A DNA stretch of 59,874 bases from Clostridia bacterium (GCA_017532155.1 JAFXJP010000059.1:1-59874), one strand, 5' to 3'; shown: positions 33,955 to 42,792, numbered from the stretch's first letter. Translations and numbers: made by a program. Notes: generated from the letters alone by a model not told the origin.

Positions 33955-34181
33955 AGATGCTTTTCCTCCAGCAGTACAGACTGCGCTTCGCTTTTGCGCA
34001 GCATCAGCGTGTGACGGCGCAATTGCAGCAGCAGCGGCTCACCCAGCGGCGCGCGGGCAAGCAGCGTTATTTCCGTGCCGGGTACAAAGCCTATTTCCAG
34101 CAGGCGCGGCGCATGCGGGCTTAATAGATCAATGCGCGCAATCTGCGCGGAATGGCCGACGGCAAGGTCGTTGATTGTCAT
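33951..34181 (-). CDS. feoA: FeoA domain protein (second copy)
   Basis: 76 residues from ATG 34181, chosen because AGGAGG lies 8 bases upstream (an earlier ATG at 34202 has none). The FeoA fold is seen in TINDLAVGHSAQIARID...RLLEIGFVPGTEITLLARAPLGEPLLLQLRRHTLMLRKSEA. It is closer to the classical FeoA pattern (LLEIGFVPGTEI) than the first copy. A TTGACA with TATAGT after a short 15-base spacer on this strand (34241-34267) could drive it. Confidence 0.9.
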   Translation of the reverse strand: MTINDLAVGHSAQIARIDLLSPHAPRLLEIGFVPGTEITLLARAPLGEPLLLQLRRHTLMLRKSEAQSVLLEEKHL

Positions 34182-34216
34182 TTTGTGAACCTCCTGTAAC
34201 ACTTTATCAAGAATGA

Positions 34217-34245
34217 TTGCTCAAAAGAAGAATTTGTGATACTAT
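34217..34245 (+). promoter_or_regulatory. Sigma-A promoter of the secreted protein gene at 34288
   Basis: TTGCTC (34217-34222), 17-base spacer, TACTAT (34240-34245). It overlaps, on the opposite strand, the possible feoA -10, so the two divergent units share this short region. Confidence 0.6.
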
Positions 34246-34287
34246 ATGCAATGAGTTAATCTGTCAATCCATCGGGAGGATAGAAAT

Positions 34288-35829
34288 ATGCGAAAACTTT
34301 GCGTGCTGCTGTTTTTGACGGCGATTTTGCTGATGGGCTCTGCCTGCGCGGAGGCGTATTCCTTTCACAACATTTTTATGACGCTGTCGGTGCCAAACGA
34401 TTATGAAGTGATCCTGACGCCTGAATCGCTGGACGCAAACAGCGATGCTGTTCAGGCGCGCGGTTATACGCTGGAGGGGCTCAGACAGCAGTTTGCCGAT
34501 GAAGGCATTTTGCTGATGGCCTTTGACGATGACAAGGATCGTGTGTTTGTGGTAACGGCGGTGCAGGACGAGCAGTCGCAGTCGCTCTACGATATCAACG
34601 AGCAGACTGCAAACGTGCGCGCGACTTACCGTACCAACCATTCCAACGGCACATACTGCGGCGCGCAGGGCTACAAATTTGAAACCTGCGAATGGAAGAA
34701 CTTCGGCGATGATCAGGGCCGTTTCCTGATGCTCAAGTATGTGCTGCGCAAGGATGGCGCGGTGGCTTACAAGGGCCTGTGGCGTCGCACCATCCGCAAT
34801 GGCTATACTATTACGCTGGATATGCGCGCAATGGGCCGCAATGTAACCAGCGGCGATATCAATGCGCTCAATAAGATTCAGAATACGGTTTCCTTTACGG
34901 AGGTGACAGGCGCGCCTGAGGCGCCGCTGACCATGGCCTTTACCGCGCCGCCGCCCTCTGTGAGCAATACCGATACCTTTAAAATCAAGGGTGCGACACG
35001 CGCCGGCGCCAGCGTATATGCGGCTTTCTATTCTTTCCGTCAGTCGGATAAGGCGACGGTGGTGACGACCACGGCGGACAGCAAGGGCGCCTTTACGCTG
35101 GAGGTGACGCTGCCTGCGCAGGATCTGTACAACGGCATCGTAACGGCTACGATCAACAAGGGGCTGGAAAACGAGGAGACGGTTGACCAGACCTTCTCTG
35201 TCGAATATGACGAGGGTCTGCTGCCCATCAGCTTTACGTCGGATTTTCCCAGTGAGTTTACGGGCGACAGCTTCAAATATACCGGCACGACGCTGACGGG
35301 CGTGACCATCCAGGTGAACGTGAACGGTGAAAACACCACCAAGAAGACGGGCAATAACCGCACCTTCTCTTTTACCGTGGATACCTCCAAGGAGGGCACA
35401 TATAAGATTCAGGTGACCTTCTCCAAGAAAGACTATGACACGCGCATTCTCGATTATGTGATCGAACGCAAAATGGATGAAGGCGAGCGAAAGGCATATG
35501 TGCATGAGCAGTCTGTCAGTCCGGATTATGCGCTTTTGAGCAGCAAGACGGATAACTATATGGATAAGATTGTGCGCTACAATGGCTATATCACGGCGGT
35601 AGAGGAAGTTGGCGGCGAATGGGTAATTTCCTTTGCTACCAAGAAATCCGGCGAAAAGTATGGCAATGTTGTGATGGTGACAAGCAAGAGCGAAATCGCT
35701 TATCCGGTGGGCACGCAGCTGCTGATGTACGGCACGGTCACTGGCCAGCATTACACCTATGTGGATGAAAAGAATAATCTGATTACGCCGCGTGTGCAGC
35801 TGATCTATTTTGACGAAATGAACAAATAA
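34288..35829 (+). CDS. Secreted protein of unknown function with Ig-like middle
   Basis: 513 residues, GGGAGG before the ATG. Signal peptide MRKLCVLLFLTAILLMGSACA; cleavage after ACA is likely, though C20 leaves a weak lipoprotein option (lipobox GSAC is poor). Residues about 25-205 form an alpha/beta domain, 210-310 and 315-395 look like two beta-sandwich (Ig-like) units, each beginning with a Pro/Gly strand such as APEAPLTMAF or LPISFTSDFPSEFTGDSF, and 400-513 is an OB-like C-terminal domain (IVRYNGYITAVEEVGGEWVIS). No catalytic motif is recognised. Followed by a good promoter for the PRPP synthetase, so probably monocistronic. Confidence 0.72.
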   Translation: MRKLCVLLFLTAILLMGSACAEAYSFHNIFMTLSVPNDYEVILTPESLDANSDAVQARGYTLEGLRQQFADEGILLMAFDDDKDRVFVVTAVQDEQSQSLYDINEQTANVRATYRTNHSNGTYCGAQGYKFETCEWKNFGDDQGRFLMLKYVLRKDGAVAYKGLWRRTIRNGYTITLDMRAMGRNVTSGDINALNKIQNTVSFTEVTGAPEAPLTMAFTAPPPSVSNTDTFKIKGATRAGASVYAAFYSFRQSDKATVVTTTADSKGAFTLEVTLPAQDLYNGIVTATINKGLENEETVDQTFSVEYDEGLLPISFTSDFPSEFTGDSFKYTGTTLTGVTIQVNVNGENTTKKTGNNRTFSFTVDTSKEGTYKIQVTFSKKDYDTRILDYVIERKMDEGERKAYVHEQSVSPDYALLSSKTDNYMDKIVRYNGYITAVEEVGGEWVISFATKKSGEKYGNVVMVTSKSEIAYPVGTQLLMYGTVTGQHYTYVDEKNNLITPRVQLIYFDEMNK

Positions 35830-35872
35830 TCCCGGAAAAATGACAAAATAACCATAAATGTTCACACAGGTC

Positions 35873-35901
35873 TTCACAGAACGCTGGGTTTTGTGTATAA
35901 T
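35873..35901 (+). promoter_or_regulatory. Sigma-A promoter of the PRPP synthetase gene
   Basis: TTCACA (35873-35878), 17-base spacer, perfect TATAAT (35896-35901). Confidence 0.85.
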
Positions 35902-35948
35902 AACAGTGAAATCTTTACATAATGACACGGTGTGGAGGGAATGGATTT

Positions 35949-37160
35949 ATGGCCAGAATCTTGAAAGTATGGGAAAAAGACCCGACAAGCGTGCCTCATG
36001 GCCCCCTTGGCCTGATTGCCATGGCGGGCTGCGAAGAACTGGGCGAAAAGATCAACCGTTGGTTGCTGACCTGGCATGACCTGCAGGAAGTGCAGGACGA
36101 AGAATTTTACACCACCCCCGGCGTTGACCGCGAAACCTTCCTGATGAAAGCATACTGCCCGCGCTTTGGTACAGGTGAAGGCAAGGCTGTGTTGAAGGAA
36201 AGCGTGCGCGGCTATGACGTTTATATTCTCGTTGATGTGTGCGCGCACAACGTGCATTACAATATGTACGGTCAGGAAGTACCGATGTCTCCCGATGATC
36301 ATTATCAGGATCTCAAGCGTGTAATTGCTGCCATTGGCTCCAAGGCCAAGCGCATCACGGTGATCATGCCCATGCTGTATGAAAGCCGTCAGCATCGCCG
36401 CACCACCCGCGAGAGCCTGGACTGCGCTGTGGCGCTGCAGGAACTGGTAGGCCTTGGCATTGACGACATCATCACCTTTGACGCGCATGATCCGCGCATC
36501 TGCAATGCCGTTCCCATGTCTGGTTTTGAAAATGTAATGCCCAACTATCAGATGCTCAAGGCGCTGCTTCGCAATGAAAAGGATCTGCGCATCGATAAGC
36601 AGCATATGATGGTTGTTTCTCCCGACGAAGGCGCTGTGAACCGCAATATTTATTATTCCTCCGTGCTGTCTTTGGACATGGGTATGTTCTATAAGCGCCG
36701 CGACTATACCACCATCGTCAACGGCCGCAATCCCATCGTTGCGCATGAATATCTGGGCGCCGATGTGGAGGGCAAGGATATCATCGTGGCGGACGATATG
36801 CTGGCTTCGGGCGATTCCATCATCGACCTTTGCCGCAATCTGAAGGCACGCGGCGCCAACCGCATTTATGCGATTGTGACGTTCGCGTTCTTCACCTCCG
36901 GTGTTGATATGTTCCGTCAGGCGTATGAGGAAGGCCTGATCACCCGCGTGGTGGCGACCAACCTGACCTATCGCCGTCCTGAACTGGCTGAGGAGCCCTG
37001 GTTTATCGTAGCGGATCTGAGCAAATATATTGCCTATATCGTCGCTACGCTCAACCACAACCGCTCGCTGCACGGCCTGCTCAATCCCTATAACCGCATC
37101 AAGAAGCTGCTGGACGGCTACCGTGAGGAACAGGCTGCCACCGGCATCACCATGGTGTAA
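35949..37160 (+). CDS. prs: Ribose-phosphate pyrophosphokinase (PRPP synthetase), long clostridial form
   Basis: 403 residues from ATG 35949 with GGAGGGA about 9 bases upstream; the family is usually 310-320, and the excess lies in insertions and the C-terminus. Recognised by VVSPDEGAVNR (ATP/ribose-5-phosphate region) and the PRPP loop VADDMLASGDSIIDLC. It makes PRPP from ribose 5-phosphate and ATP for nucleotide, His and Trp synthesis. The mobile lysine-rich catalytic loop of classical Prs is not obvious, so this is the divergent type seen in Clostridia. Two small membrane genes follow closely. Confidence 0.88.
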   Translation: MARILKVWEKDPTSVPHGPLGLIAMAGCEELGEKINRWLLTWHDLQEVQDEEFYTTPGVDRETFLMKAYCPRFGTGEGKAVLKESVRGYDVYILVDVCAHNVHYNMYGQEVPMSPDDHYQDLKRVIAAIGSKAKRITVIMPMLYESRQHRRTTRESLDCAVALQELVGLGIDDIITFDAHDPRICNAVPMSGFENVMPNYQMLKALLRNEKDLRIDKQHMMVVSPDEGAVNRNIYYSSVLSLDMGMFYKRRDYTTIVNGRNPIVAHEYLGADVEGKDIIVADDMLASGDSIIDLCRNLKARGANRIYAIVTFAFFTSGVDMFRQAYEEGLITRVVATNLTYRRPELAEEPWFIVADLSKYIAYIVATLNHNRSLHGLLNPYNRIKKLLDGYREEQAATGITMV

Positions 37161-37171
37161 CAGAAGGAAAT

Positions 37172-37651
37172 ATGGAAGAAAAAAATCTTTCCGCCCCTCA
37201 GGCGGAGATCATGCCCGCCGCGCCGGAGGAACCCGCCAAGAAGACGGGCCTCATGCGCGGCGCGCGCGATTTTATCGAAAATACCTTTAACTCGCTCAAG
37301 GGCAAGGATCTGAATCAGGCTGTGGAAGAGTTCACAAGCGATATGACGCTGGTGATCGAAGGCCTCAGCGAAGATATGAATGCCCTGCAGCGCGCGGAAG
37401 AAAAGCTCAGCGCGCAGATGACGATCCTGGAAGACGACCTCTCTAAGGCTGATGACGCGCAAAAGGCGGAAATTGACGCCCTGCGCCGCGAGCTGAGCGA
37501 TATGAACAAGCGCATGAAAGCGCTCGAAAAACCCGGCAAAAAAGAAATGAAGCCTGGTATTACGGCACTACTGAAGCAGGTGACGTGGATTGTGGGCATT
37601 TTCTGCAGCGCCTGGGTGATCGTCACGCTGCTCAAACTCATCGGAGGGTAA
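37172..37651 (+). CDS. Small membrane-anchored coiled-coil protein, unknown function
   Basis: 159 residues. It starts with a Pro/Ala-rich acidic segment (to about 25), then has heptad-rich charged helices at about 60-120 (LQRAEEKLSAQMTILEDDLS, LRRELSDMNKRMKALE) and one C-terminal transmembrane helix at about 135-156 (VTWIVGIFCSAWVIVTLL). The arrangement is that of a tail-anchored coiled-coil protein with the bulk in the cytoplasm. It begins 11 bases after prs and ends one base before the next gene, so it is part of that operon. No family recognised. Confidence 0.7.
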   Translation: MEEKNLSAPQAEIMPAAPEEPAKKTGLMRGARDFIENTFNSLKGKDLNQAVEEFTSDMTLVIEGLSEDMNALQRAEEKLSAQMTILEDDLSKADDAQKAEIDALRRELSDMNKRMKALEKPGKKEMKPGITALLKQVTWIVGIFCSAWVIVTLLKLIGG

Positions 37652-37652
37652 T

Positions 37653-38126
37653 ATGCCTGCCTATCAGGAACTGGTGGAAAAATATAAAAAGCGCCGCCGC
37701 ACAGACATTGTAGATGCTGTCACGACGGGTTTGTCGCTGGCTGACAATGTGGCGGTTGATCTTGGCGTGCTGGAAGATACCGGCCTTGCTTCGGAAATGG
37801 CCGAGACTGTCGCAGGCGTGCTGCCTTTTGCGGTGATTGCCGTGACCGAGCAGTGCAATGTGCTGCTGGGCAAAAAGACGGCCACCGCCGGTGCGAGCGA
37901 CGCCACCTACCGCATAATCAAAACGGGCGCGGCAATGGGCGCGGGCGCAGCAGCTGTGGCAGCCGGCGCGGGCGCGATGGCTGCACTGCCGGTAGCGGTG
38001 GCGACGCGGCTGATTCTGGATAAATATCGCAACAGGAGCATGACAGGCTTCCGCGTATCGCAGCGCTCGCAGCGGCTGAAGGCGCTGATCAGGCAGCGTC
38101 AGGAAAACCACCTGGCAACAGAATAA
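37653..38126 (+). CDS. Small glycine/alanine-rich membrane protein, unknown function
   Basis: 157 residues, GGAGGG before ATG. A basic N-terminus (EKYKKRRRTDIVDAV) is followed by two hydrophobic stretches, at about 55-72 (TVAGVLPFAVIAVTEQC) and 90-118 (GAAMGAGAAAVAAGAGAMAA), then a basic tail (RVSQRSQRLKALIRQRQ). The Gly/Ala-rich run resembles glycine-zipper helices that pack or insert in membranes. It shares its operon with prs and the coiled-coil protein; a joint membrane role of the two small proteins is plausible but unproven. A good terminator follows. Confidence 0.68.
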   Translation: MPAYQELVEKYKKRRRTDIVDAVTTGLSLADNVAVDLGVLEDTGLASEMAETVAGVLPFAVIAVTEQCNVLLGKKTATAGASDATYRIIKTGAAMGAGAAAVAAGAGAMAALPVAVATRLILDKYRNRSMTGFRVSQRSQRLKALIRQRQENHLATE

Positions 38127-38127
38127 T

Positions 38128-38155
38128 AAAAAGGCTGCCTTCGGGCGGCCTTTTT
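38128..38155 (+). terminator. Rho-independent terminator of the prs operon
   Basis: AAAAAGGCTGCC / GGCGGCCTTTTT stem (one G-T pair) with the stable TTCG tetraloop. Confidence 0.93.
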
Positions 38156-38202
38156 GCAACCTGTGCTTTACATTTCTCCGTCAAAATGCACGCAGTGCTT
38201 TC

Positions 38203-38231
38203 TCGACAGACCGATTTTGAAATGATATGAT
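38203..38231 (+). promoter_or_regulatory. Sigma-A promoter of the XRE/GyrI gene
   Basis: TCGACA (38203-38208), 17-base spacer, TATGAT (38226-38231). Confidence 0.7.
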
Positions 38232-38260
38232 AAAGCCTACACAGGAAAGGCGGCGATGGG

Positions 38261-39010
38261 ATGAAACTTGGCGGTAATCTGCAATATCTGCGCAAGCTCC
38301 ACGGCAATATGACGCAGGAAAAGCTGGCGGAGAAAATGGGCGTATCCCGGCAAACAGTCTCCAAATGGGAAACAGACGAGGCGACGCCTGACATTGATAA
38401 ACTGCTGGAACTGAGCAAGCTGTTTGGCTGTACGATCGATGCGCTCTTAAAGGAGGATCTTTCGCCGCAGGCGGATTATTACTCGCCTGTGACGGTTGTG
38501 ACGGTGCCTGCATTCACGCTGGCGCGGTATGTGATGATCAGCCCGCAGCCGGAAGATGATATAAAAATGTATCTTGATCACTGGGCGCAGCGCAGCGGCC
38601 TTGCCGCCTTACCCGGCGAAAAGCGGCAGATCGGCTGGGATTTTCCCTTTGTGTCGATGGAGCAGCAGAATCGCTTCGGCTTGCGCGGATACGTGGCCGG
38701 ATGGATACTGCCGGAGGGCTTTTTGCCCAAGTGCCCTGGCGTTGAAATCTATCGCCAGGAAACAACACGCTATGCCAAAATCACCGTGCATGATCCTTTC
38801 AGGGCGGCATTTGAGCGCATTCCCAAGGGCTATAAGCGGCTTCTGGAGTATCTGGGCGCGAACGGCTTTAAGGAAAATCATGGCACGGAATTTCTCGGCT
38901 GTTTTGAGGAAGTATATGAAAAAGACGGCGAAACATACATGGATATTTACATGCATGCCGACTGCGTGGGCAAGGGCAACTTGCATACGGATTTTAGCCG
39001 GGACAGATAA
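38261..39010 (+). CDS. XRE-family regulator with GyrI-like effector-binding domain
   Basis: 249 residues. Residues 1-65 are the helix-turn-helix (LAEKMGVSRQTVSKWE), the linker ends near 75, and residues 80-245 form a GyrI-like/SOUL-type domain (YARITVHDPF seen as YAKITVHDPF, and GYKRLLEYLGANGF), which binds small hydrophobic or cationic ligands in regulators of the BmrR/Rob class. The HTH here is XRE rather than MerR or AraC. No efflux gene is adjacent, and its target is unknown. GGAAAGG precedes the start. It has its own promoter and terminator. Confidence 0.85.
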   Translation: MKLGGNLQYLRKLHGNMTQEKLAEKMGVSRQTVSKWETDEATPDIDKLLELSKLFGCTIDALLKEDLSPQADYYSPVTVVTVPAFTLARYVMISPQPEDDIKMYLDHWAQRSGLAALPGEKRQIGWDFPFVSMEQQNRFGLRGYVAGWILPEGFLPKCPGVEIYRQETTRYAKITVHDPFRAAFERIPKGYKRLLEYLGANGFKENHGTEFLGCFEEVYEKDGETYMDIYMHADCVGKGNLHTDFSRDR

Positions 39011-39046
39011 AAAAACGGTGCAGTTCACAGAAACTGCACCGTTTTT
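39011..39046. terminator. Bidirectional terminator between convergent genes
   Basis: Perfect 15-bp stem AAAAACGGTGCAGTT / AACTGCACCGTTTTT with a 6-base loop, between the XRE/GyrI gene (+) and the secreted protein gene (-). Confidence 0.95.
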
Positions 39047-39056
39047 GCGTTTTTGA

Positions 39057-39713
39057 TTATTCAGCAGCAGGAGCGTCGGTCGCTTCCACAGCGGGTTCAG
39101 GCATCGTGCGGGCCAGGTCATTGGGGATGGTTTCCATGCCAAGGGCATTGATCTGGCCGGGCAGGGAGAGGGTCATCACGCCGTTGAAGTGCACGCGCAC
39201 ATGCTCTTCCAGGGTGGGCAGGATGATATCCTCGGGCAGACGAACCATGACGACGCCGTGCAGCTCGGTTTCCATCAGGAAAGCGCTCTCTTCTTCGGTT
39301 TCAATCAGCTCGGTCACGATGCCGTCCATGGAATAGGCATACAGATGATCAGCAGAGATCTGCGGGGGCAGAGAGCGGGTCATCATGCCATTGTAATCGG
39401 CAATGATAAACTGGCCGGGGAGGATTTCTTCAAATTCGTTGATGGTTTCCTCGTGCAGATGGATGACGATTTCCTCGCCCTGATTGGTGAGAATCAGGAT
39501 GCTGCCGTCCTCCATCACTTCCATTACAAAACCGGAGACAAAATAGTTTTCGGGGCAATCAGCGATTTCTTCCGTCATTTCTTCAGCAGATTCACTTTCT
39601 TGCGTTACAACGGTGTCGTTTTCGGGCACGGCGGTGGGCTCGGTCTGCTCAGCGATGGCAAAGCAGGTGACCAGCAGGATCGCGGCGAGCAGGAAAATCA
39701 GGGTCTTTTTCAT
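39057..39713 (-). CDS. Secreted protein with internal repeat, unknown function
   Basis: 218 residues. Signal peptide MKKTLIFLLAAILLVTCFAIA with cleavage before EQTEP, then a Thr/Glu-rich acidic segment to about 55. The folded part (about 56-200) has two related halves: GQFIIADYNGMMTRSLPPQI (first) and HVRVHFNGVMTLSLPGQINA (second), each preceded by a strand pair, such as ILILTNQGEEIVIHLHEET and MVRLPEDIILPTLEEH. This looks like a duplicated small beta domain. No family recognised. GGAGGA precedes the start. The C-terminal tail is again Pro/Ala/Glu-rich. Confidence 0.7.
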   Translation of the reverse strand: MKKTLIFLLAAILLVTCFAIAEQTEPTAVPENDTVVTQESESAEEMTEEIADCPENYFVSGFVMEVMEDGSILILTNQGEEIVIHLHEETINEFEEILPGQFIIADYNGMMTRSLPPQISADHLYAYSMDGIVTELIETEEESAFLMETELHGVVMVRLPEDIILPTLEEHVRVHFNGVMTLSLPGQINALGMETIPNDLARTMPEPAVEATDAPAAE

Positions 39714-39837
39714 GTTTAGGGGTCCTCCGTTTGGGTTGAATTCTTGAGGCGATTTACTGTCCTCACCTATATAAACGAATGATACACGAAAAAGTTCCCG
39801 CGAGGAAGAAATTTTTTTAATATTTTTTTATAGATGC

Positions 39838-39865
39838 AAAAAGCCCGGAAAAAATCCGGGCTTTG
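39838..39865 (-). terminator. Rho-independent terminator of the csoR-copA operon
   Basis: On the minus strand AAAGCCCGGA / TCCGGGCTTT with a 5-base loop, followed by TTG; it lies 14 bases after the copA stop. The 124 bases between this and the start of the secreted protein gene hold no gene; they contain only AT-rich sequence, with no promoter that I can call with confidence. Confidence 0.88.
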
Positions 39866-39878
39866 CGTTAGGGTTTCA

Positions 39879-40091
39879 TTATTCTTCGATGGAAGTGACG
39901 ACGTAGTCTTCATCTTCAACGGCTTTTTTGAGAACGTCGCTGGAAATATTGGCGGCGAGGGTGACCACGGCCTTGTTTTCTTCCAGGCTTACGTTTACTT
40001 CGGCAACGCCGTCCACGGCCTTGAGGGCTTTTTCTACATGCGCCACGCAGCGCATGCACATCATACCGTCGATATGCAGAGTTTTTACCAT
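39879..40091 (-). CDS. Candidate internally initiated CopZ-like copper chaperone (3' end of copA)
   Basis: ATG at 40091 is in frame with copA and is preceded by GGAGG (40104-40100) with 8-base spacing, better than the ribosome site of many genes here. Initiation there would give a free 70-residue HMA protein that starts [15 protein letters not shown] and ends at the copA stop, the exact size of CopZ (69 residues in B. subtilis). A small CCGGCTGAGCCGG hairpin (40112-40124) precedes the site. CopZ delivers Cu+ to CopA and CsoR, and no separate copZ gene is present in the locus. That the ATG is used is inference from sequence; the sites themselves are seen. Confidence 0.5.
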   Translation of the reverse strand: MVKTLHIDGMMCMRCVAHVEKALKAVDGVAEVNVSLEENKAVVTLAANISSDVLKKAVEDEDYVVTSIEE

Positions 40092-42437
40092 TTCAGTTTC
40101 CTCCATTTTTTCCGGCTCAGCCGGTTCGTTTATATCCGTCATGCCAAAGAGAAACTCCGGCAGGGGAAGCGGTTTGCGGTTGCTCTGCGCATGCGGCTTG
40201 CTGGGATCAAAAAGATTGAGGCGCAGGGCGTTGGAGACGACGCAGAAGCTTGAAAGGCTCATGGCGGCGGCGCCCAGCATGGGGCTGAGCTGAATGCCAA
40301 AGAGGGGAATCAGCGCGCCGGCAGCCACGGGAATGCCAATACAATTGTAGAAGAATGCCCAGAAAAGATTCTGGTGGATATTGCGCAGCACCTGACGGGA
40401 GAGGCGAATGGCAGCGGCGACGTCCCGGAGCGAGGATTTCATCAGCACGACATCCGCTGCATCCAGTGCGACGTCCGCGCCGGCGCCGATGGCAATGCCG
40501 GTGTCTGCGCGGGTGAGGGCGGGCGCATCGTTGATGCCGTCGCCAACCATCGCCACCTTGCCAAATTCCGAAAGCCTGCGCACGACGGACTCCTTATCTC
40601 CGGGCAATACATCAGAGACAACGGCCTGAATGCCAACCTGCGCGGCAATGGCCTGGGCGGTGCGGCGGTTATCGCCGGTGAGCATGATGGGTTCAACGCC
40701 CATTTCGCGCAATTCCTGAATGGCTTGGGCGCTGTCTGGCTTGACAGTATCAGCTACGGCGATGACGCCAAGCAGCTGATTGCCCAGGGCGAAATACAGC
40801 GGCGTTTTGCCCTGAGCCGAGAGCGTTTCGCCCTTTTCTTTCCAGGCGGCGGAAAGCAGCTTCTTTTCACGCATCAGCGCGGCGTTGCCGCCCAATGCCG
40901 TCTGGCTGTCCATTTCTCCGCGTACGCCGTGACCGGGCAGGGCGGTGAAGCGGTCAATGGAGGGGATGTCAAGGTTTTCATCCTGCGCCTTTTCGCGGAT
41001 GGCGCGGGCAAGCGGATGTTCGCTGTTTTCCTCCAGTGCGGCCGCCAGCGTCAAAAGCTTTTCCCGGGAAATGCCCTCGGCGGGCAGAATATCCGTAACG
41101 GACGGATGGCCGACGGTGACGGTGCCTGTTTTATCCAGTACGACAAACTGCGTGCGGCCGGCGGCTTCAAGGGAAGCGGCGGTCTTAAAGAGAATGCCGT
41201 GCCTGGCGCCCAGGCCGCTGCCCACCATGATGGCAACGGGCGTAGCAAGGCCCAGCGCGCAGGGGCAGGAGATCACCAGCACGCTGATGGCGCGGGCGAG
41301 GGAATAGCCAAAGTCCTTGCCGGCCAGCAGCCAGACAAACAGGACGATCACGGCAATTGAAATGACCGTGGGGACGAAAATGCCCGATACCCGATCGGCA
41401 ATTTTGGCGATTGGCGCCTTGGTAGCGGCGGCGTTTTCTACCATTTCGATGATCTGATTCAGGGTAGTATCATCGCCAACGCGCGTGGCCTGGCAGGTGA
41501 GCGCGCCGTGCTGATTGATGGTGGCAGCGCTGACGTGGCTGCCGGCAGCTTTATCCACCGGCAGGCTTTCGCCTGTCAGGGCGGATTCGTTCACAGCGCT
41601 TTCGCCGGAAAGCACCACGCCGTCCACCGGAACGCTTTCGCCAGGACGGACGATGAAGGTATCGCCGATGCGCACATCCTCGGCGGCAATGGTTTCTTCT
41701 ACGCCGTCGCGAAGGACATGGGCTGTTTTGGGCGCCAGATCCATCAGGCTTTTGATGGCGTCGGTGGTTTTGCCCTTGCTGCGGGCTTCCAGGGTTTTGC
41801 CCACGGTGATAAGCGTGAGGATCATGGCGGCGGATTCAAAGTAGAGCTCATGCAGATGATGCGCGGCGGAGGCCTGATCGGCGGTCATCATAAAGACGAC
41901 GGCCGTGCTGTATACGAAGGAGGCCAGGCTGCCCATGGCAACGAGCGTGTCCATGTTGGGCGCTTTATTCATCAGGCTTTTAAAGCCGCTGATGAAAAAG
42001 CGCTGGTTAATGATCATAATGATGGCGGAAAGCAGCAATTGATACAGCGCGATGGCAAGCGGATTGCTGGCAAAGGCGGCGGGCACAGGCCAATTCCACA
42101 TCAGATGGCCCATGGAGACGTACATCAGCGGCAGCAAAAGAAGGAGGGAGACAAAGAGCCTTTGCAGAAGCCTGGGCGTTTCGTGATCCTCCAGCGCTGC
42201 GCGGTCGTGCTTTTTGCCGGTGCTTTTTTCTCCTTCAACGGATGCGCCGTAGCCGCCGGCGATGACGGCGTCGCAGATTTTCTGCGCTGTGGCAGGAGCG
42301 GAAAAATCGACGATCATGGAATTGGTCAGCAGGCTGACAGAGACGCTTTCAACGCCCTGAACACCCATGACGGCCTTTTCGACGTGCGCGCTGCAGGCGG
42401 CGCAGGTCATGCCGGTGACGGAAAATTTCTGGTTCAT
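39879..42437 (-). CDS. copA: Copper-exporting P1B-type ATPase with N- and C-terminal HMA domains
   Basis: 852 residues. N-terminal HMA domain with [10 protein letters not shown] (C12, C15); eight transmembrane helices; CPC motif in [12 protein letters not shown]; phosphorylation site [21 protein letters not shown] and [10 protein letters not shown]. It pumps Cu+ out at the cost of ATP. After the last helix and a linker ([18 protein letters not shown]) comes a second HMA domain of 70 residues with [10 protein letters not shown] (C794, C797), which has its own ribosome site and ATG inside the gene (see the entry at 39879-40091). AAGGAAG precedes the start. It lies 12 bases after csoR and is controlled by copper through the CsoR operator at 42798. 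Confidence 0.96.
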   Translation of the reverse strand: MNQKFSVTGMTCAACSAHVEKAVMGVQGVESVSVSLLTNSMIVDFSAPATAQKICDAVIAGGYGASVEGEKSTGKKHDRAALEDHETPRLLQRLFVSLLLLLPLMYVSMGHLMWNWPVPAAFASNPLAIALYQLLLSAIIMIINQRFFISGFKSLMNKAPNMDTLVAMGSLASFVYSTAVVFMMTADQASAAHHLHELYFESAAMILTLITVGKTLEARSKGKTTDAIKSLMDLAPKTAHVLRDGVEETIAAEDVRIGDTFIVRPGESVPVDGVVLSGESAVNESALTGESLPVDKAAGSHVSAATINQHGALTCQATRVGDDTTLNQIIEMVENAAATKAPIAKIADRVSGIFVPTVISIAVIVLFVWLLAGKDFGYSLARAISVLVISCPCALGLATPVAIMVGSGLGARHGILFKTAASLEAAGRTQFVVLDKTGTVTVGHPSVTDILPAEGISREKLLTLAAALEENSEHPLARAIREKAQDENLDIPSIDRFTALPGHGVRGEMDSQTALGGNAALMREKKLLSAAWKEKGETLSAQGKTPLYFALGNQLLGVIAVADTVKPDSAQAIQELREMGVEPIMLTGDNRRTAQAIAAQVGIQAVVSDVLPGDKESVVRRLSEFGKVAMVGDGINDAPALTRADTGIAIGAGADVALDAADVVLMKSSLRDVAAAIRLSRQVLRNIHQNLFWAFFYNCIGIPVAAGALIPLFGIQLSPMLGAAAMSLSSFCVVSNALRLNLFDPSKPHAQSNRKPLPLPEFLFGMTDINEPAEPEKMEETEMVKTLHIDGMMCMRCVAHVEKALKAVDGVAEVNVSLEENKAVVTLAANISSDVLKKAVEDEDYVVTSIEE

Positions 42438-42449
42438 ATGATGTCTTCC

Positions 42450-42758
42450 TTATTTCAGTTTTTTGATCAGGTCAACCGCTTCGGAAATGATTTCAGTGTT
42501 GCCCTGCTGGATTTCTTCCACCATGCAGGTTTTCATGTGATCCTGCAAAATGATGTAGCCGAAATTCTGCAGCGCGCTTTCCACGGCGGCGATCTGGGTG
42601 AGGATATCGCCGCAATAGCGGTTATCATCCAGCATATTGCCAATGCCTGACAGCTGGCCGATCATGCGGTTTAAGCGGTTTTTGAGCGCCTTTAGCGTTT
42701 CGGCGTCGCGCGGCGTGTGCTTGTGATGGCAGCATGCGGGGGAAAGATTATCAGCCAT
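42450..42758 (-). CDS. csoR: Copper-sensing repressor CsoR (metal-sensitive DUF156 family)
   Basis: 102 residues, four-helix fold without a classical HTH. The Cu+-binding triad Cys-His-Cys is present: C49 (DNRYCGDIL), H74 and C78 (QDHMKTC). The N-terminus has an extra Cys/His cluster (PACCHHKH) that could add metal sites. Cu+ binding releases DNA and opens copA. AGGAGG is 4 bases before the ATG. It is the first gene of csoR-copA, with its operator within its own promoter. Confidence 0.94.
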   Translation of the reverse strand: MADNLSPACCHHKHTPRDAETLKALKNRLNRMIGQLSGIGNMLDDNRYCGDILTQIAAVESALQNFGYIILQDHMKTCMVEEIQQGNTEIISEAVDLIKKLK

Positions 42759-42792
42759 AAATCCTCCTGGAAAGGGAATGAAGTATGTGTTT

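Noticed and set aside
40098-40112. A-run (GGAAAAAATGG) before the CopZ-like part as a programmed frameshift site
   Set aside because: Codon phase is GAA-AAA-ATG, which does not give an X-XXY-YYZ slippery heptamer; a shift would also destroy rather than release the HMA domain. The internal ribosome site explains a separate product better.
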